Assembly: GCF_016428595.1 (NCBI RefSeq)
Contig: NZ_JAELVQ010000006.1
Coordinates: 85,876 to 149,875, forward strand
Source of the DNA: Snuella sedimenti
Lineage (GTDB): Bacteria; Bacteroidota; Bacteroidia; Flavobacteriales; Flavobacteriaceae
DNA length: 64,000 nucleotides
Reading direction: 5' to 3'
The position numbers were made by a program, and so were the translations under genes. This document shows positions 46,801-54,868 of the stretch, one piece after another. Position 1 is the stretch's first letter, and each line of letters starts with the position of its first letter. Below the pieces are notes generated by a model. It was not told where the DNA came from. It saw only the letters and a program-made list of their open reading frames with translations, and searched no databases.

Positions 46801-47238
46801 TAGATCTGGCCTGTCATCATAAAGGCTTTTACAAACATAAATATCTTTAAGTCCATCATTATTTACATCAACGATAGTAACATGAGTAGACCATCCTCCT
46901 CTGTTTAAAATCCCTGCTTTTTCTGTGATATCCTCAAATACCAGATCGCCTTTGTTCAAATACAATTTATCACCAACCTGATTCCCTGAAAAGTAAATAT
47001 CTTGAAGCCCATCATTATTTATATCGCCTATGGCAACACCTCCCCCTTTATAGAAGTTCTTATATATAAATATGTTTTCTTTATCGGTATCTTCTAGAAC
47101 ATTACTGAACGTTACATTGGTTTCCGAAGGTGATAACAGGCTAAATAATTGTGCTACTTTTTGCTGTGAATGCGCAAAATTAACCAGCAATCCTACTAAT
47201 AAGCCATAATATTGTATTCCCGATCTGTTAAGCATCAT
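43888..47238 (-). CDS. secreted FG-GAP/VCBS and ASPIC-UnbV protein (second of three)
   Basis: 1116 residues with a signal peptide ending near NFAHSQQ. Same architecture as its neighbour: propeller blades (DINNDGLQDIYFSGN, DYDKDGDLDVFIIN, NGVRHEI after DFDNDGLLDLFVA), UnbV domain in the middle (STGAACADLDNDGDLDLVVNN, then FGTKATLYHKKG ... VKWNTGKTSVL), a second blade set, and the conserved late block PLRGRSCSSQQIPDIKKKF. Cotranscribed with the first copy (3-bp gap). It is separated from susD by 170 bp with a terminator, so a separate promoter or partial read-through is likely. Confidence 0.88.
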   Translation of the reverse strand: MMLNRSGIQYYGLLVGLLVNFAHSQQKVAQLFSLLSPSETNVTFSNVLEDTDKENIFIYKNFYKGGGVAIGDINNDGLQDIYFSGNQVGDKLYLNKGDLVFEDITEKAGILNRGGWSTHVTIVDVNNDGLKDIYVCKSLYDDRPDLRENELYLNKGNLKFEEVAKTYGLNDNNRTTQANFFDYDKDGDLDVFIINQPRNSHVLAPNNGEKRIKPEQNYRLLENKNNFFFPAKNNTGILGLGYGLSSVIADFNNNGWQDIYVANDYETPDLFFVSNQDGTYSNKIYDYIMHTSYYSMGADIGDINNDGWMDFVVVDMVAEDNFKLKSNMSGMNPAKFWQTVANGGHYQYMFNVLQLNNGVNSNGDMSFSDVAQLAGVSNTDWSWAPLLADFDNDGLLDLFVANGVRHEIQNTDALKALDHEIKEVIETHNPNKDPNFNAWQYLDVQELLQLFPSNKTKNFMYKNLDGLKFDKVVDAWGLSQETFSTGAACADLDNDGDLDLVVNNIDEVSFIYRNNTNETSNNNYLRLSFIDTNKHCSFFGTKATLYHKKGLQIAELTNARGINSSSEDILHFGLGNIKKADSIYVKWNTGKTSVLKGIKANQTLTINVNSAVDLISNKKESQSFLFEDITQSVHINYVHKENKFDDYDREVLLPHRMSTLGSGIAVADINGDELEDFYIGGPLEGIGKRVFQNSDGTFTERILKLFPDSSREDIGAEFFDADNDGDMDLYVVSGGNESEIGAENYQDRLYINDGEGNFNLFEGLPKLRASGSRVRAADYDNDGDIDLFVGGRQVPGKYPEPADSYLLKNLLNEIGRLQFINTQEAVFAKLGMVTDAVWTDYDGDNDLDLLLTGAWMPITFLENTNGNFSNSTNKVGLQDTEGWWFSITKNDIDNDGDDDYVLGNLGLNYKYKATAQEPFSIHYDDFDDNGKNDIVLSYYNYGKQYPLRGRSCSSQQIPDIKKKFESYNTFASATLSDVYGLEELNNALHYEAKTFASITLENLGNSKFNIKPLPNLAQVSNVNTSVVYDVDHDGIKDIIIAGNMFGSEIETTRNDAGFGLFLKGKGNFEFEAKNMFETGLYLPYDVKEIKLINYKGGKALIVAVNNGPMKLLQLKK

Positions 47239-47334
47239 AATAATATCCTTATTGTCTTATAATTCTTTAAGAAATGGGAGCTTTTTCATTTAATAAATTA
47301 TAATTCATTTTTATAAAAATATAATCAAACTAAT

Positions 47335-47360
47335 AAAACCCCGGATGATACCGGGATTTT
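47335..47360 (-). terminator. terminator after susD
   Basis: On the minus strand AAAATCCCGG pairs with CCGGGGTTTT (one mismatch), followed by ATTAG. It would lower transcription of the UnbV and hydrolase genes relative to susCD. Confidence 0.65.
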
Positions 47361-47408
47361 ATTTGTTCTATAAAAATAACTTTATGAACTAAACCTACTT
47401 TTATCTCT

Positions 47409-49226
47409 CTACTGTAAAGGATCAAAACTTCCTCCAGGCCATCCGGCTGTTTGTACTAGTGATGGATTTCTATCTATTGCTGTTTGAGGCAAATCCCAAA
47501 AGTAATACTTGTCCTGATAGTCTATAGCGTCACCATTATCTGTGGTATTTCCAAAACGTTCTACACTTTGTACCTGCGTATCGAAATAAGTGTTATATGT
47601 TGCTGCATCATTGATATCTATACTTCCTCCAAGAATCATATTCTCTAAAGCAATTCTGTCGTCAAGAATTTCATCAGACGGATCCAAAGCATCAAATGCT
47701 GCTGTCCTAACTATATAATAACCCCTTCTATATGTGCCATTGATATCTTCATACATTCTACGCCTTCTTAAATCATAAGAACGCTTACCTTCAAAGGCCA
47801 ATTCCAAGCGTCTTTCGAGCATAATGGCGTCACGTAACTGACTTTGACTCATACCAGCCTGTAAGCCATATAGGTTATCACCTCCTGCATCAATTCCAGC
47901 ACGTTCTCTTATATCGGTTAATATATCGTAAATTAAAGCACTATTGCCCCCTACTTCGTTTGCCGCTTCAGCTAAGTTCAATAACACCTCTGCAAAACGA
48001 ATCTCAATCCAATCGGTAGTACCAATTAATGCTGCTGCTCCTCCTGGCACACTTCCATCTACAGCTTTTCTGCAATGAAATCCTGTTGGAGTAATTCTAC
48101 TATCGGCTTGTGCTTCTATAGAACTTTCCTGAAAAGTCCATTCAATAACACTGGTTCTAACGGGAGCGGGGTCATTTAAATCCCAAATCGCAGAGTTCCA
48201 AGCAATACTCTTTGCAAATCTCGGATCGCGGTTCTCCCAAAGAATAACTGGATCGTAGGTATAGGCAGAAGTAGCATCATTAATAGATTTACCGTCTTTC
48301 ATAGGGAATGCGTCCACCAAGCCTTTAGTGGCCTTGTTATAGGATTCACCATTGGTACCTACTACAAACGGACGACATCCAGCTTCTCTGTTATGTGAAA
48401 AGTTTTCTGTATAGCGCCGAACCATAATGGCCTCAACATTGCCTGCACTCTCGTCAAACCATAAACCTTCAAAATCTGGGTGTAACCCTTTACCATTAGC
48501 TTCTAAATTCGATAATGCCGCCTGATTTGCAGCAAATGCATCCTGCCATCGGCCTGCGCTTTGCGTAGGATCGAACTGTTCGCTTGCCCAATGGTTTAGT
48601 ATTCTACCTTTATAAGCCATTGCAGCTCCTTTTGTAATACGTCCATAATCAGACGACGCATCGTCGTAAGCATCTGGAAGCAAACCTATAGCCGTATCTA
48701 AATCTGAACGTATTTGCGCCATACACTCAGTAGTTTTGTTTCTTGCTACATTAAGCGCTTCACCTTCATCTGAAGAACGAATTTCCAATACTAATGGCAC
48801 CCCTCCATATGTAGAAATCAAATCGAAATAAATCTTAGCCCTAAAGAAAAAAGCCTGTCCCATTAAGGGGTCTTTGATTTCCGATTCAAAGTCTGACGCT
48901 CCTAATTCCTCTAAAGCAATGTTTATATCCCTTATCAATCTATAAGCACCGTCGTACATTGTTCTACTATTCGTATCGGTTTCCCCATACATTTCCCCAA
49001 ATGTTCCATGAGCATCATCTGAAAAGCCTGCACTACTTGTAGGCCATCCATCCATTCCTCTATTATGGATTTGATTGATGAAGCCTTCTGCTAAATTGGC
49101 ATCTGTCCATACACTATCTTCATTAAAAGCAGACAAGTCCTGTTTATCCAATACATCGCTGCATTGCATAACTAACACCCCTAATAGAACTGTTAAAATC
49201 TTTTTTGTTATATTATATATTTTCAT
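47409..49226 (-). CDS. SusD/RagB-type glycan-binding lipoprotein
   Basis: Surface lipoprotein of about 605 residues that caps the SusC channel and binds glycan. Lipobox LVMQC near residue 22, the SusD N-terminal TPR-like helices (DLNRIEG-equivalent AYRLIRDINIALEEL; FRAKIYFDLISTYGGVPLV) and the SusD C-terminal region (IRFAEVLLNLAEAANEVGG, ILTDIRERAGI, LERRLELAFEGKRSYDLRR). An ATG two codons earlier (49232) is possible; the later one lines up with the leader of the small lipoprotein gene. Lies 10-16 bp after susC on the same strand. Confidence 0.95.
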   Translation of the reverse strand: MKIYNITKKILTVLLGVLVMQCSDVLDKQDLSAFNEDSVWTDANLAEGFINQIHNRGMDGWPTSSAGFSDDAHGTFGEMYGETDTNSRTMYDGAYRLIRDINIALEELGASDFESEIKDPLMGQAFFFRAKIYFDLISTYGGVPLVLEIRSSDEGEALNVARNKTTECMAQIRSDLDTAIGLLPDAYDDASSDYGRITKGAAMAYKGRILNHWASEQFDPTQSAGRWQDAFAANQAALSNLEANGKGLHPDFEGLWFDESAGNVEAIMVRRYTENFSHNREAGCRPFVVGTNGESYNKATKGLVDAFPMKDGKSINDATSAYTYDPVILWENRDPRFAKSIAWNSAIWDLNDPAPVRTSVIEWTFQESSIEAQADSRITPTGFHCRKAVDGSVPGGAAALIGTTDWIEIRFAEVLLNLAEAANEVGGNSALIYDILTDIRERAGIDAGGDNLYGLQAGMSQSQLRDAIMLERRLELAFEGKRSYDLRRRRMYEDINGTYRRGYYIVRTAAFDALDPSDEILDDRIALENMILGGSIDINDAATYNTYFDTQVQSVERFGNTTDNGDAIDYQDKYYFWDLPQTAIDRNPSLVQTAGWPGGSFDPLQ

Positions 49227-49242
49227 TTCCATTCGATTTTAG

Positions 49243-52200
49243 TTAAAATGTTATATTAAGACCAATGTTATACGTCTTATTAAGCGGTACACCCCTTCCT
49301 GATATTTCTGGATCGAAATCCTTAATATCCTTTCGGTAAATAAAGAACGGGTTAGTAACATTAGAGAAGAGGCTTATTCTTTTAGCCCCAATCTTAGACA
49401 CAATACCTTCTGGTATTTCGTAACTAAAATTAATATACTTCATTCTAATAAAATCTGCTCTCCTAACCCAAAATGTACTTTGGGTATGTATAAACCTAGA
49501 GTTAAATCTTGGAAAGGAAGCATTGGTGTTTTCTGATGTCCATGAATCTATCCAATTATCCCAGGATGCTTGACCTATACTGGTAAATGTAAATCTACCA
49601 TTTGCTGGTGTAGCCTTATAATGTCCTGCTAATCCTTGAGCAAAAGCTTGCAATGAAAATCCTTTATAGGACAGGTTGAGCGTAAAGCCGTAATTAATTG
49701 GAGGTGTTGTACGGTCGGCTATAATTTCATTATCATTTCCATCGATGATACCGTCTGGTATTACGCCATCAAAATCGTCTGTACTGTTACCTCTTACATC
49801 CTTAAAGTACAATTCACCAAGTTGCGGATCACCACCACTTATAGTATACCCATCGGCTATTAATTGATCCAATTGTTCTTGTGTCCGAATAATACCCAAG
49901 GCTTTTAACCCCCAAATACGTTCAACGGATCTACCTGAAAGTAATTCGAAAGGTCTTCTTGATTCTGGTTCATCAATGGCTGCATACTTATTATCATTAT
50001 AACCAAACTTAACGCCAAAATCATAATTAAAATCGGAGATATTATTTCTATAATTTGCTTCAATTTCAAACCCTTTTACATCAACTGCTCCATAATTTTC
50101 CGGAAGCAATGTAATACCTGTTGATAAAGGGATAAATCCTTCCCTAGAACCATAAAGATCACGTCTCTTATTTTTATATATTTCCAAAGAAGTGGTTAGT
50201 CTATGCCCTAAAAATGCCAAATCTAAACCTAAGTTAAAACTCGTTTGCGTTGCCCATGTTACTGCAGGGTCTGGTGTACCCCCAATAAATGTTCCTTGGG
50301 CAGAGCCATCACTGGTTCCTAAAACTCCAGCCGTACCAATGGTATACCGCTGTAAATAAGGGAACAACTGCGATAAAACATCATCATTTCCTGTTTTACC
50401 AAAAGATGTCCTTATTTTTGCAAAATCCACAAAATCTAACTTAAAAAAGTCCTCTTTACTTAGTACCCAACCTGCAGAAAGCGCTGGAAAATAACCCCAA
50501 CGGTTTTCAGGTGCAAATCGAACTGAGGCATCTGCTCTAAAGGTTCCTTGTAATAAATATTTATCATCATACGAATAATTGAAAGAACCAATAACCGATT
50601 GCCTACCTGTTTCGGAAGCACCTCCTGACGCAAATTGCTGATCGGCTGCTGGGTCCGCTGCAAACAATTGAGGTACCAATGGAGAAATCAACCCTCTTCG
50701 TAGAGCAGAAATATTGTCAAAAGAGTATTCTGATTCTTCGTATATCGCAAATGCACTTACATCATGTTTACCAAAAGTGTTTTTATAATTTAAACGAAAG
50801 TTTAATTGATAGGTATCTTCTTCGTTTGTATTTTGAGCAATACTGTTAGTATTAGACCCGTCATCAAAACGAACACGCTCTCCAACAATCTCATCTGTTA
50901 GTAAAAAGCGGTTATTAGGGTCGGTACCAAAAGTATAGTCAGTTAATGGTAATCTCACCAAGTCTTGTTCGTACCTATTATTATTTCTGTTGTAGGTAGC
51001 TCCTACCTCTAAGCCCTCAACAAAGGGTATTTTATAGGTTAATGTAGCGATAATGTTGGTGTTTCTGTTTCGTCTATTATTCCATCCCTGTCCATTATCA
51101 ATAATGTTACCTGCATTCCAACCATTAAAGTTAGCCACAAACAGTCCGTCTTTTCTTGCAGGTCCCCACATACCATTACGGGTAGCGGTCCTATAAAAAT
51201 CCCCAAAATCTTCATCACTCCCATTCCATCTCCAATAAAACTCTTCTCTATTATCGTTTGAAGTTGCCAGGTTTAGGGAAACATTTAAATTATCTGTTAT
51301 ATCTACACCTACTTTAGCCCTTAAATTGGTCTTTTCGTAGCTCATGTTTTCAAACATTCCAGTTTCCCTAATATTTGAAGCCGATAAAAAATAATTTATG
51401 TTATCTGTAGCACCAGAAACGTTTACTGCATTTCTTGCCAAAATTGGGCTCACTCTAAATTGTTCGGCAAAATTACCGTAATTGTTTTGCCTAAGGTATT
51501 CCAACTCGGTAGCGGTAATATATTGGGGATCCCCAGCTGGCACATTCTCATATTCAAAATAGCTGTTCAATAATTTTGAATACTCATAAGCTGTAGTAAA
51601 TTCTGGTTCGAAAGCAATTTCTGTAGTACCAATACTGGATGTAATATTAATACTTGGTTTTCCTGTTTTTCCACGACGTGTGGTAACCAACACAACCCCG
51701 TTAGCAGCTCTAGCTCCATAAACTGCAGCAGCAGAAGCATCCTTTAACAAAGACACGTTTTCTACTTCATTTACATCCAATAAGTCAAATTGTAACTTAG
51801 AGCTAACCACATTGTCAATAACATATAGAGGTTCTGTACTTCCGCTAAAACTACCCTGCGTTGCACCACGAATATTTATATTAGATGTGGTTCCAGGCTT
51901 CCCATTATTCTGTATTATATTAACACCCGAAAAACGTCCTGTAAGCGCTGTAGACAAATTTGTTGAAGGCATTTCCTGTAAATTGTCTTCGACATTAATT
52001 GAGGTTACCGAACTGGTTAACTTTCTTTTTTCAATTGTTCCATATCCTACAATCACAACTTCATCCAATTCTGAAGTATCTTCTTGAAGTGCAATATTAT
52101 AATTGGCCTGAGCTCCAACCGTTATCTTTACGGTTTTAAATCCAACATAGGTAAATTGTAAAACATCGCCATCATTGGCTGCTATCGTAAAGTTTCCTTC

Positions 52201-52707
52201 AAAATCGGTTTGGGCTCCTTTGTTTGTACCTACAATAACAACATTAACACCGGGAAGTGGCACACCACTTGCATCTGTAATTGTCCCTTTAATTGCTTCC
52301 TGTACAGGTACAGGTATTGTTTCTATAACATCATCCTCCTTCTCTTCTTTTTCATTCTTGAGGATAATCTGCTTATTAAATACTTCGTAACTAATATCTG
52401 TTCCCGAAAACAGTTCCTTCAAAATTTTAGAGATACGCTTACGCTCTTCCTTAATGGTCACTATTCTCGTTACATCAACCTTTTTATTATCAATAAAAAA
52501 CTTAAACTCGGAAAGCGATTCAATTTCATCGATAACTTCCTGAACACTTACCTGAGCCATATCAAGGGTAATCCGCTTGCTTTGGGAGTAGGTGTTCGCA
52601 TTAGTTTTAAACAGTGCTACCAGAAGTAAAAGTGTGGTCAATTTCATTTTTAAGTCGAACTTAAATGCAAGTCCGGAAAAGCACCGAAACTTCGTTGTTT
52701 TTTTCAT
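49243..52707 (-). CDS. SusC/RagA-type TonB-dependent receptor with STN domain
   Basis: Complete receptor of 1154 residues. Signal peptide after the FKFDLKMK segment (cleaved near ANTYSQ), STN (~43-118), carboxypeptidase-regulatory-like domain (~137-212), TonB-box-like ELDEVVIVGYG (~214), plug with NVSLLKDASAAAVYGARAANG, and a barrel ending in a terminal aromatic strand (NKTYNIGLNITF). The STN domain ties it to the FecR encoded 150 bp upstream. Followed closely by susD. Its substrate should match the alpha-galactosidase-like enzyme at the end of the locus, an inference from context only. Confidence 0.96.
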   Translation of the reverse strand: MKKTTKFRCFSGLAFKFDLKMKLTTLLLLVALFKTNANTYSQSKRITLDMAQVSVQEVIDEIESLSEFKFFIDNKKVDVTRIVTIKEERKRISKILKELFSGTDISYEVFNKQIILKNEKEEKEDDVIETIPVPVQEAIKGTITDASGVPLPGVNVVIVGTNKGAQTDFEGNFTIAANDGDVLQFTYVGFKTVKITVGAQANYNIALQEDTSELDEVVIVGYGTIEKRKLTSSVTSINVEDNLQEMPSTNLSTALTGRFSGVNIIQNNGKPGTTSNINIRGATQGSFSGSTEPLYVIDNVVSSKLQFDLLDVNEVENVSLLKDASAAAVYGARAANGVVLVTTRRGKTGKPSINITSSIGTTEIAFEPEFTTAYEYSKLLNSYFEYENVPAGDPQYITATELEYLRQNNYGNFAEQFRVSPILARNAVNVSGATDNINYFLSASNIRETGMFENMSYEKTNLRAKVGVDITDNLNVSLNLATSNDNREEFYWRWNGSDEDFGDFYRTATRNGMWGPARKDGLFVANFNGWNAGNIIDNGQGWNNRRNRNTNIIATLTYKIPFVEGLEVGATYNRNNNRYEQDLVRLPLTDYTFGTDPNNRFLLTDEIVGERVRFDDGSNTNSIAQNTNEEDTYQLNFRLNYKNTFGKHDVSAFAIYEESEYSFDNISALRRGLISPLVPQLFAADPAADQQFASGGASETGRQSVIGSFNYSYDDKYLLQGTFRADASVRFAPENRWGYFPALSAGWVLSKEDFFKLDFVDFAKIRTSFGKTGNDDVLSQLFPYLQRYTIGTAGVLGTSDGSAQGTFIGGTPDPAVTWATQTSFNLGLDLAFLGHRLTTSLEIYKNKRRDLYGSREGFIPLSTGITLLPENYGAVDVKGFEIEANYRNNISDFNYDFGVKFGYNDNKYAAIDEPESRRPFELLSGRSVERIWGLKALGIIRTQEQLDQLIADGYTISGGDPQLGELYFKDVRGNSTDDFDGVIPDGIIDGNDNEIIADRTTPPINYGFTLNLSYKGFSLQAFAQGLAGHYKATPANGRFTFTSIGQASWDNWIDSWTSENTNASFPRFNSRFIHTQSTFWVRRADFIRMKYINFSYEIPEGIVSKIGAKRISLFSNVTNPFFIYRKDIKDFDPEISGRGVPLNKTYNIGLNITF

Positions 52708-52792
52708 ATTTTTGTAATGTTAATTTTGGTTAATTAATTTTAATCAAGCTTATAATCGGGAAATGTTGCGAGCATTTTCCGATTTTTCTTTA
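52707..52792 (+). ncRNA. candidate antisense small RNA (DonS-like) opposite the second susC leader
   Basis: A plus-strand TATTTTTG box (52707-52714) overlaps the susC start codon in the same way as at 2534. It is followed by an 11-bp hairpin (arms 52755-52765 and 52773-52783, loop TTGCGAG) and TTTTTCTT. Compared with the first copy the stem is the same but one pair is swapped from C-G to T-A, a compensatory change that argues for selection on the hairpin. Expected RNA is about 70 nt. The -33 element is not convincing. Confidence 0.45.
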
Positions 52793-52857
52793 AGGCTTGT
52801 TAGGTTTTGCGAAGTGTTGTTATTTCATCATAGGCGATAGTTGTTTGGTTAATAATG

Positions 52858-54021
52858 TTAATTTATAATTACTTTGTTATCTATAATTTGATAGGCTATT
52901 CCAAAATTCTTATGAAAGGCCTCTAAGACTTCATCAATAGTTTCTATATCAAAATTGATACTAAATGGGTTTTCGTCCAACAATGCATTGTTATTGGTAA
53001 TGGATACATTATAGTGTCTTTCTAATTTTTTACGTATTTTTTTAAAGGGCAAATTCCTAAAAATAAGTTTACCTTCAATCCATCCCGTATAGATATCTGT
53101 ATTTACCTTGTTTTGTGTAAAATCATTTCCTGTTCTATCCCATGACGCCATTTTACCAGGAGACAAACTCAATGCTTCCGTTGAATTATAAGTTTCGGTT
53201 TCGGTATACAAGTGTATTTTTCCAGATACTAAAACTGTATTAATATGTTCATCCTCTTTATAAGAAGACACATTAAATTCTGTTCCCAAAACCCTTACAT
53301 TCACTTTATCTGTAGTAACGATAAAAGGATGCGATTTATCTTCGGTCACTTTAAAATAGGCTTCTCCTGTTATATAAACCTGCCGTTTTAAATCTTTTAG
53401 AAATTTTACGGGATATTTTAACGATGATCCAGAATTTAAATACACTATTGTACCATCAGATAATTGTACTTGCTGCATTTTACCATAAGGTACATATAAC
53501 TCATTATAAACCAGCTTTTCCAAATCTGGCTTTTCATCATAAACAATGGTATTGGCTTTTTGTAATGCTATTACCTGGCCTTGTTTGTCAACTACCGGAT
53601 TATCTCCTCCCAGCACCTTTATACTGCCATCTTCCAATTTAAGTATAATCGCTTCATCATCAATTACAAGTTTAGGCAATTCAACTGGAACATTGCTTTC
53701 CTTTTGATTATAAATACTAAAATAATAGGTAACACCTAAGAACAAAACTAATAGTGCCGCATAACTCAAAACTGTGTATCGCCTTCTTTTAGTTTTTAAA
53801 TTACCCCTTTCTAACCTAATTCGTGAAAGAAATTTAATATATGCTTCTTTTGAATTGTCATTAACATAATGCATGGACAGTAAATAATCTAACTCTATAG
53901 ATTTTTCTATTTGCTCTTTAATTTCTTCATCAGAAAACAACTCCATTAAACGAGCAAGTTCCTTATCGGTGAGATTTCCGGCAAGGTATTTTTGAATTAT
54001 TCTTTCTATCTTCTTTTTCAA
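52858..54021 (-). CDS. FecR-type anti-sigma factor
   Basis: 387 residues: N-terminal sigma-binding part, membrane segment (~82-104, SYAALLVLFLGVTYYFSIY), FecR domain (~170-265, VPYGKMQQVQLSDGTIVYLNSG) and C-terminal DUF4974 (~315-387, FRNLPFKKIRKKLERHYNVSI). It is close in layout to the FecR at 2712. It is followed by susC and is divergent from the sigma gene at 54192, unlike the first cassette where all three genes share a strand. Confidence 0.93.
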   Translation of the reverse strand: MKKKIERIIQKYLAGNLTDKELARLMELFSDEEIKEQIEKSIELDYLLSMHYVNDNSKEAYIKFLSRIRLERGNLKTKRRRYTVLSYAALLVLFLGVTYYFSIYNQKESNVPVELPKLVIDDEAIILKLEDGSIKVLGGDNPVVDKQGQVIALQKANTIVYDEKPDLEKLVYNELYVPYGKMQQVQLSDGTIVYLNSGSSLKYPVKFLKDLKRQVYITGEAYFKVTEDKSHPFIVTTDKVNVRVLGTEFNVSSYKEDEHINTVLVSGKIHLYTETETYNSTEALSLSPGKMASWDRTGNDFTQNKVNTDIYTGWIEGKLIFRNLPFKKIRKKLERHYNVSITNNNALLDENPFSINFDIETIDEVLEAFHKNFGIAYQIIDNKVIIN

Positions 54022-54191
54022 GTTTTATTTCTTTATTTATTCAAAGAATTGAATGTTTTTTTGTCAAAACTTTATTTTTAGTGACTATCTTATACTTTAT
54101 AAGACTTGTACTTTTTCAAAAACCCGACATTTTTTATTATTTTTTTTACATATTTGTATAATAGTTTAATTCCTTTTCAAAATACCATGCT

Positions 54192-54803
54192 TTGTTTAGT
54201 GAAGATAAAATATTAATACACGAGTTAAAAAAAGGAAACGAAAAGGCTTATAAACACTTATATAATGCCTATTACAAGCGTCTTCTTGTTTATTGCTTAG
54301 GTTTAACAAACAATTTACCTATGGCCGAAGACATTGTACAAAATACTTATATAAAAATTTGGACAAATAAGGATAGGATCACCATAACAACCTCCTTAAA
54401 AAGTTATCTTTTTCGATCTGTTTACAATAATTTTATTTCTGAATACAATAAAAAGCAAAAGGAGACAGCAGCTATTGAACAGATGAAGTTTCAGATACTA
54501 AATAATTTAATTGAACTTAATGATGATGTGCTTCAAAATAAACTAAGAGCATTGGAACATGCTATTGATGAGCTTCCTAAAAAATGTAAATCGGCATTTA
54601 TCTTACATAAAAAACAAGGCTATAGCTACAAAGAAATTGCCATGCAAATGAATATCTCGGAAAGGACTGTTGAAAAACATATAAGTCGAGCCATTAGCCG
54701 CATCAAAAAAAGTTTATATAAAAAGTCTTCTCTCATATCTATTTTATTTTGGTTAACCTCCTCCTTAAGATCTTCTCAAAAACACTTTGCTACTTCTATT
54801 TAA
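54192..54803 (+). CDS. ECF RNA polymerase sigma factor
   Basis: 203 residues from a TTG at 54192; the nearest ATG (54187) is out of frame and runs into a stop, and an in-frame stop at 54162 leaves no other good start. Region 2 (~20-85, YNAYYKRLLVYCLGLTNNLPMAEDIVQNTYIKIW) and region 4 (~130-180, LPKKCKSAFILHKKQGYSYKEIAMQMNISERTVEKHI) are intact. Probably partners with the divergent FecR and drives the susCD locus. The tail (SLISILFWLTSSLRSS) is hydrophobic, as in related Bacteroidetes factors. Confidence 0.9.
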   Translation: MFSEDKILIHELKKGNEKAYKHLYNAYYKRLLVYCLGLTNNLPMAEDIVQNTYIKIWTNKDRITITTSLKSYLFRSVYNNFISEYNKKQKETAAIEQMKFQILNNLIELNDDVLQNKLRALEHAIDELPKKCKSAFILHKKQGYSYKEIAMQMNISERTVEKHISRAISRIKKSLYKKSSLISILFWLTSSLRSSQKHFATSI

Positions 54804-54835
54804 AAGTAGACTGGAGATTGCTTTAGACTTTTAAA
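54799..54835. terminator. possible bidirectional terminator between convergent genes
   Basis: Perfect 9-bp inverted repeat TTTAAAAGT / ACTTTTAAA starting at the sigma-gene stop; low GC makes it weak. Confidence 0.35.
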
Positions 54836-54868
54836 CTATTTTAAAAGTAACCAAAACGCATAAATAAT

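Noticed and set aside
40549..47238. Many near-identical short repeats (DxDxDG codons) suggestive of a repeat array
   Set aside because: They are protein-level FG-GAP calcium loops with irregular spacing, not a CRISPR or satellite.
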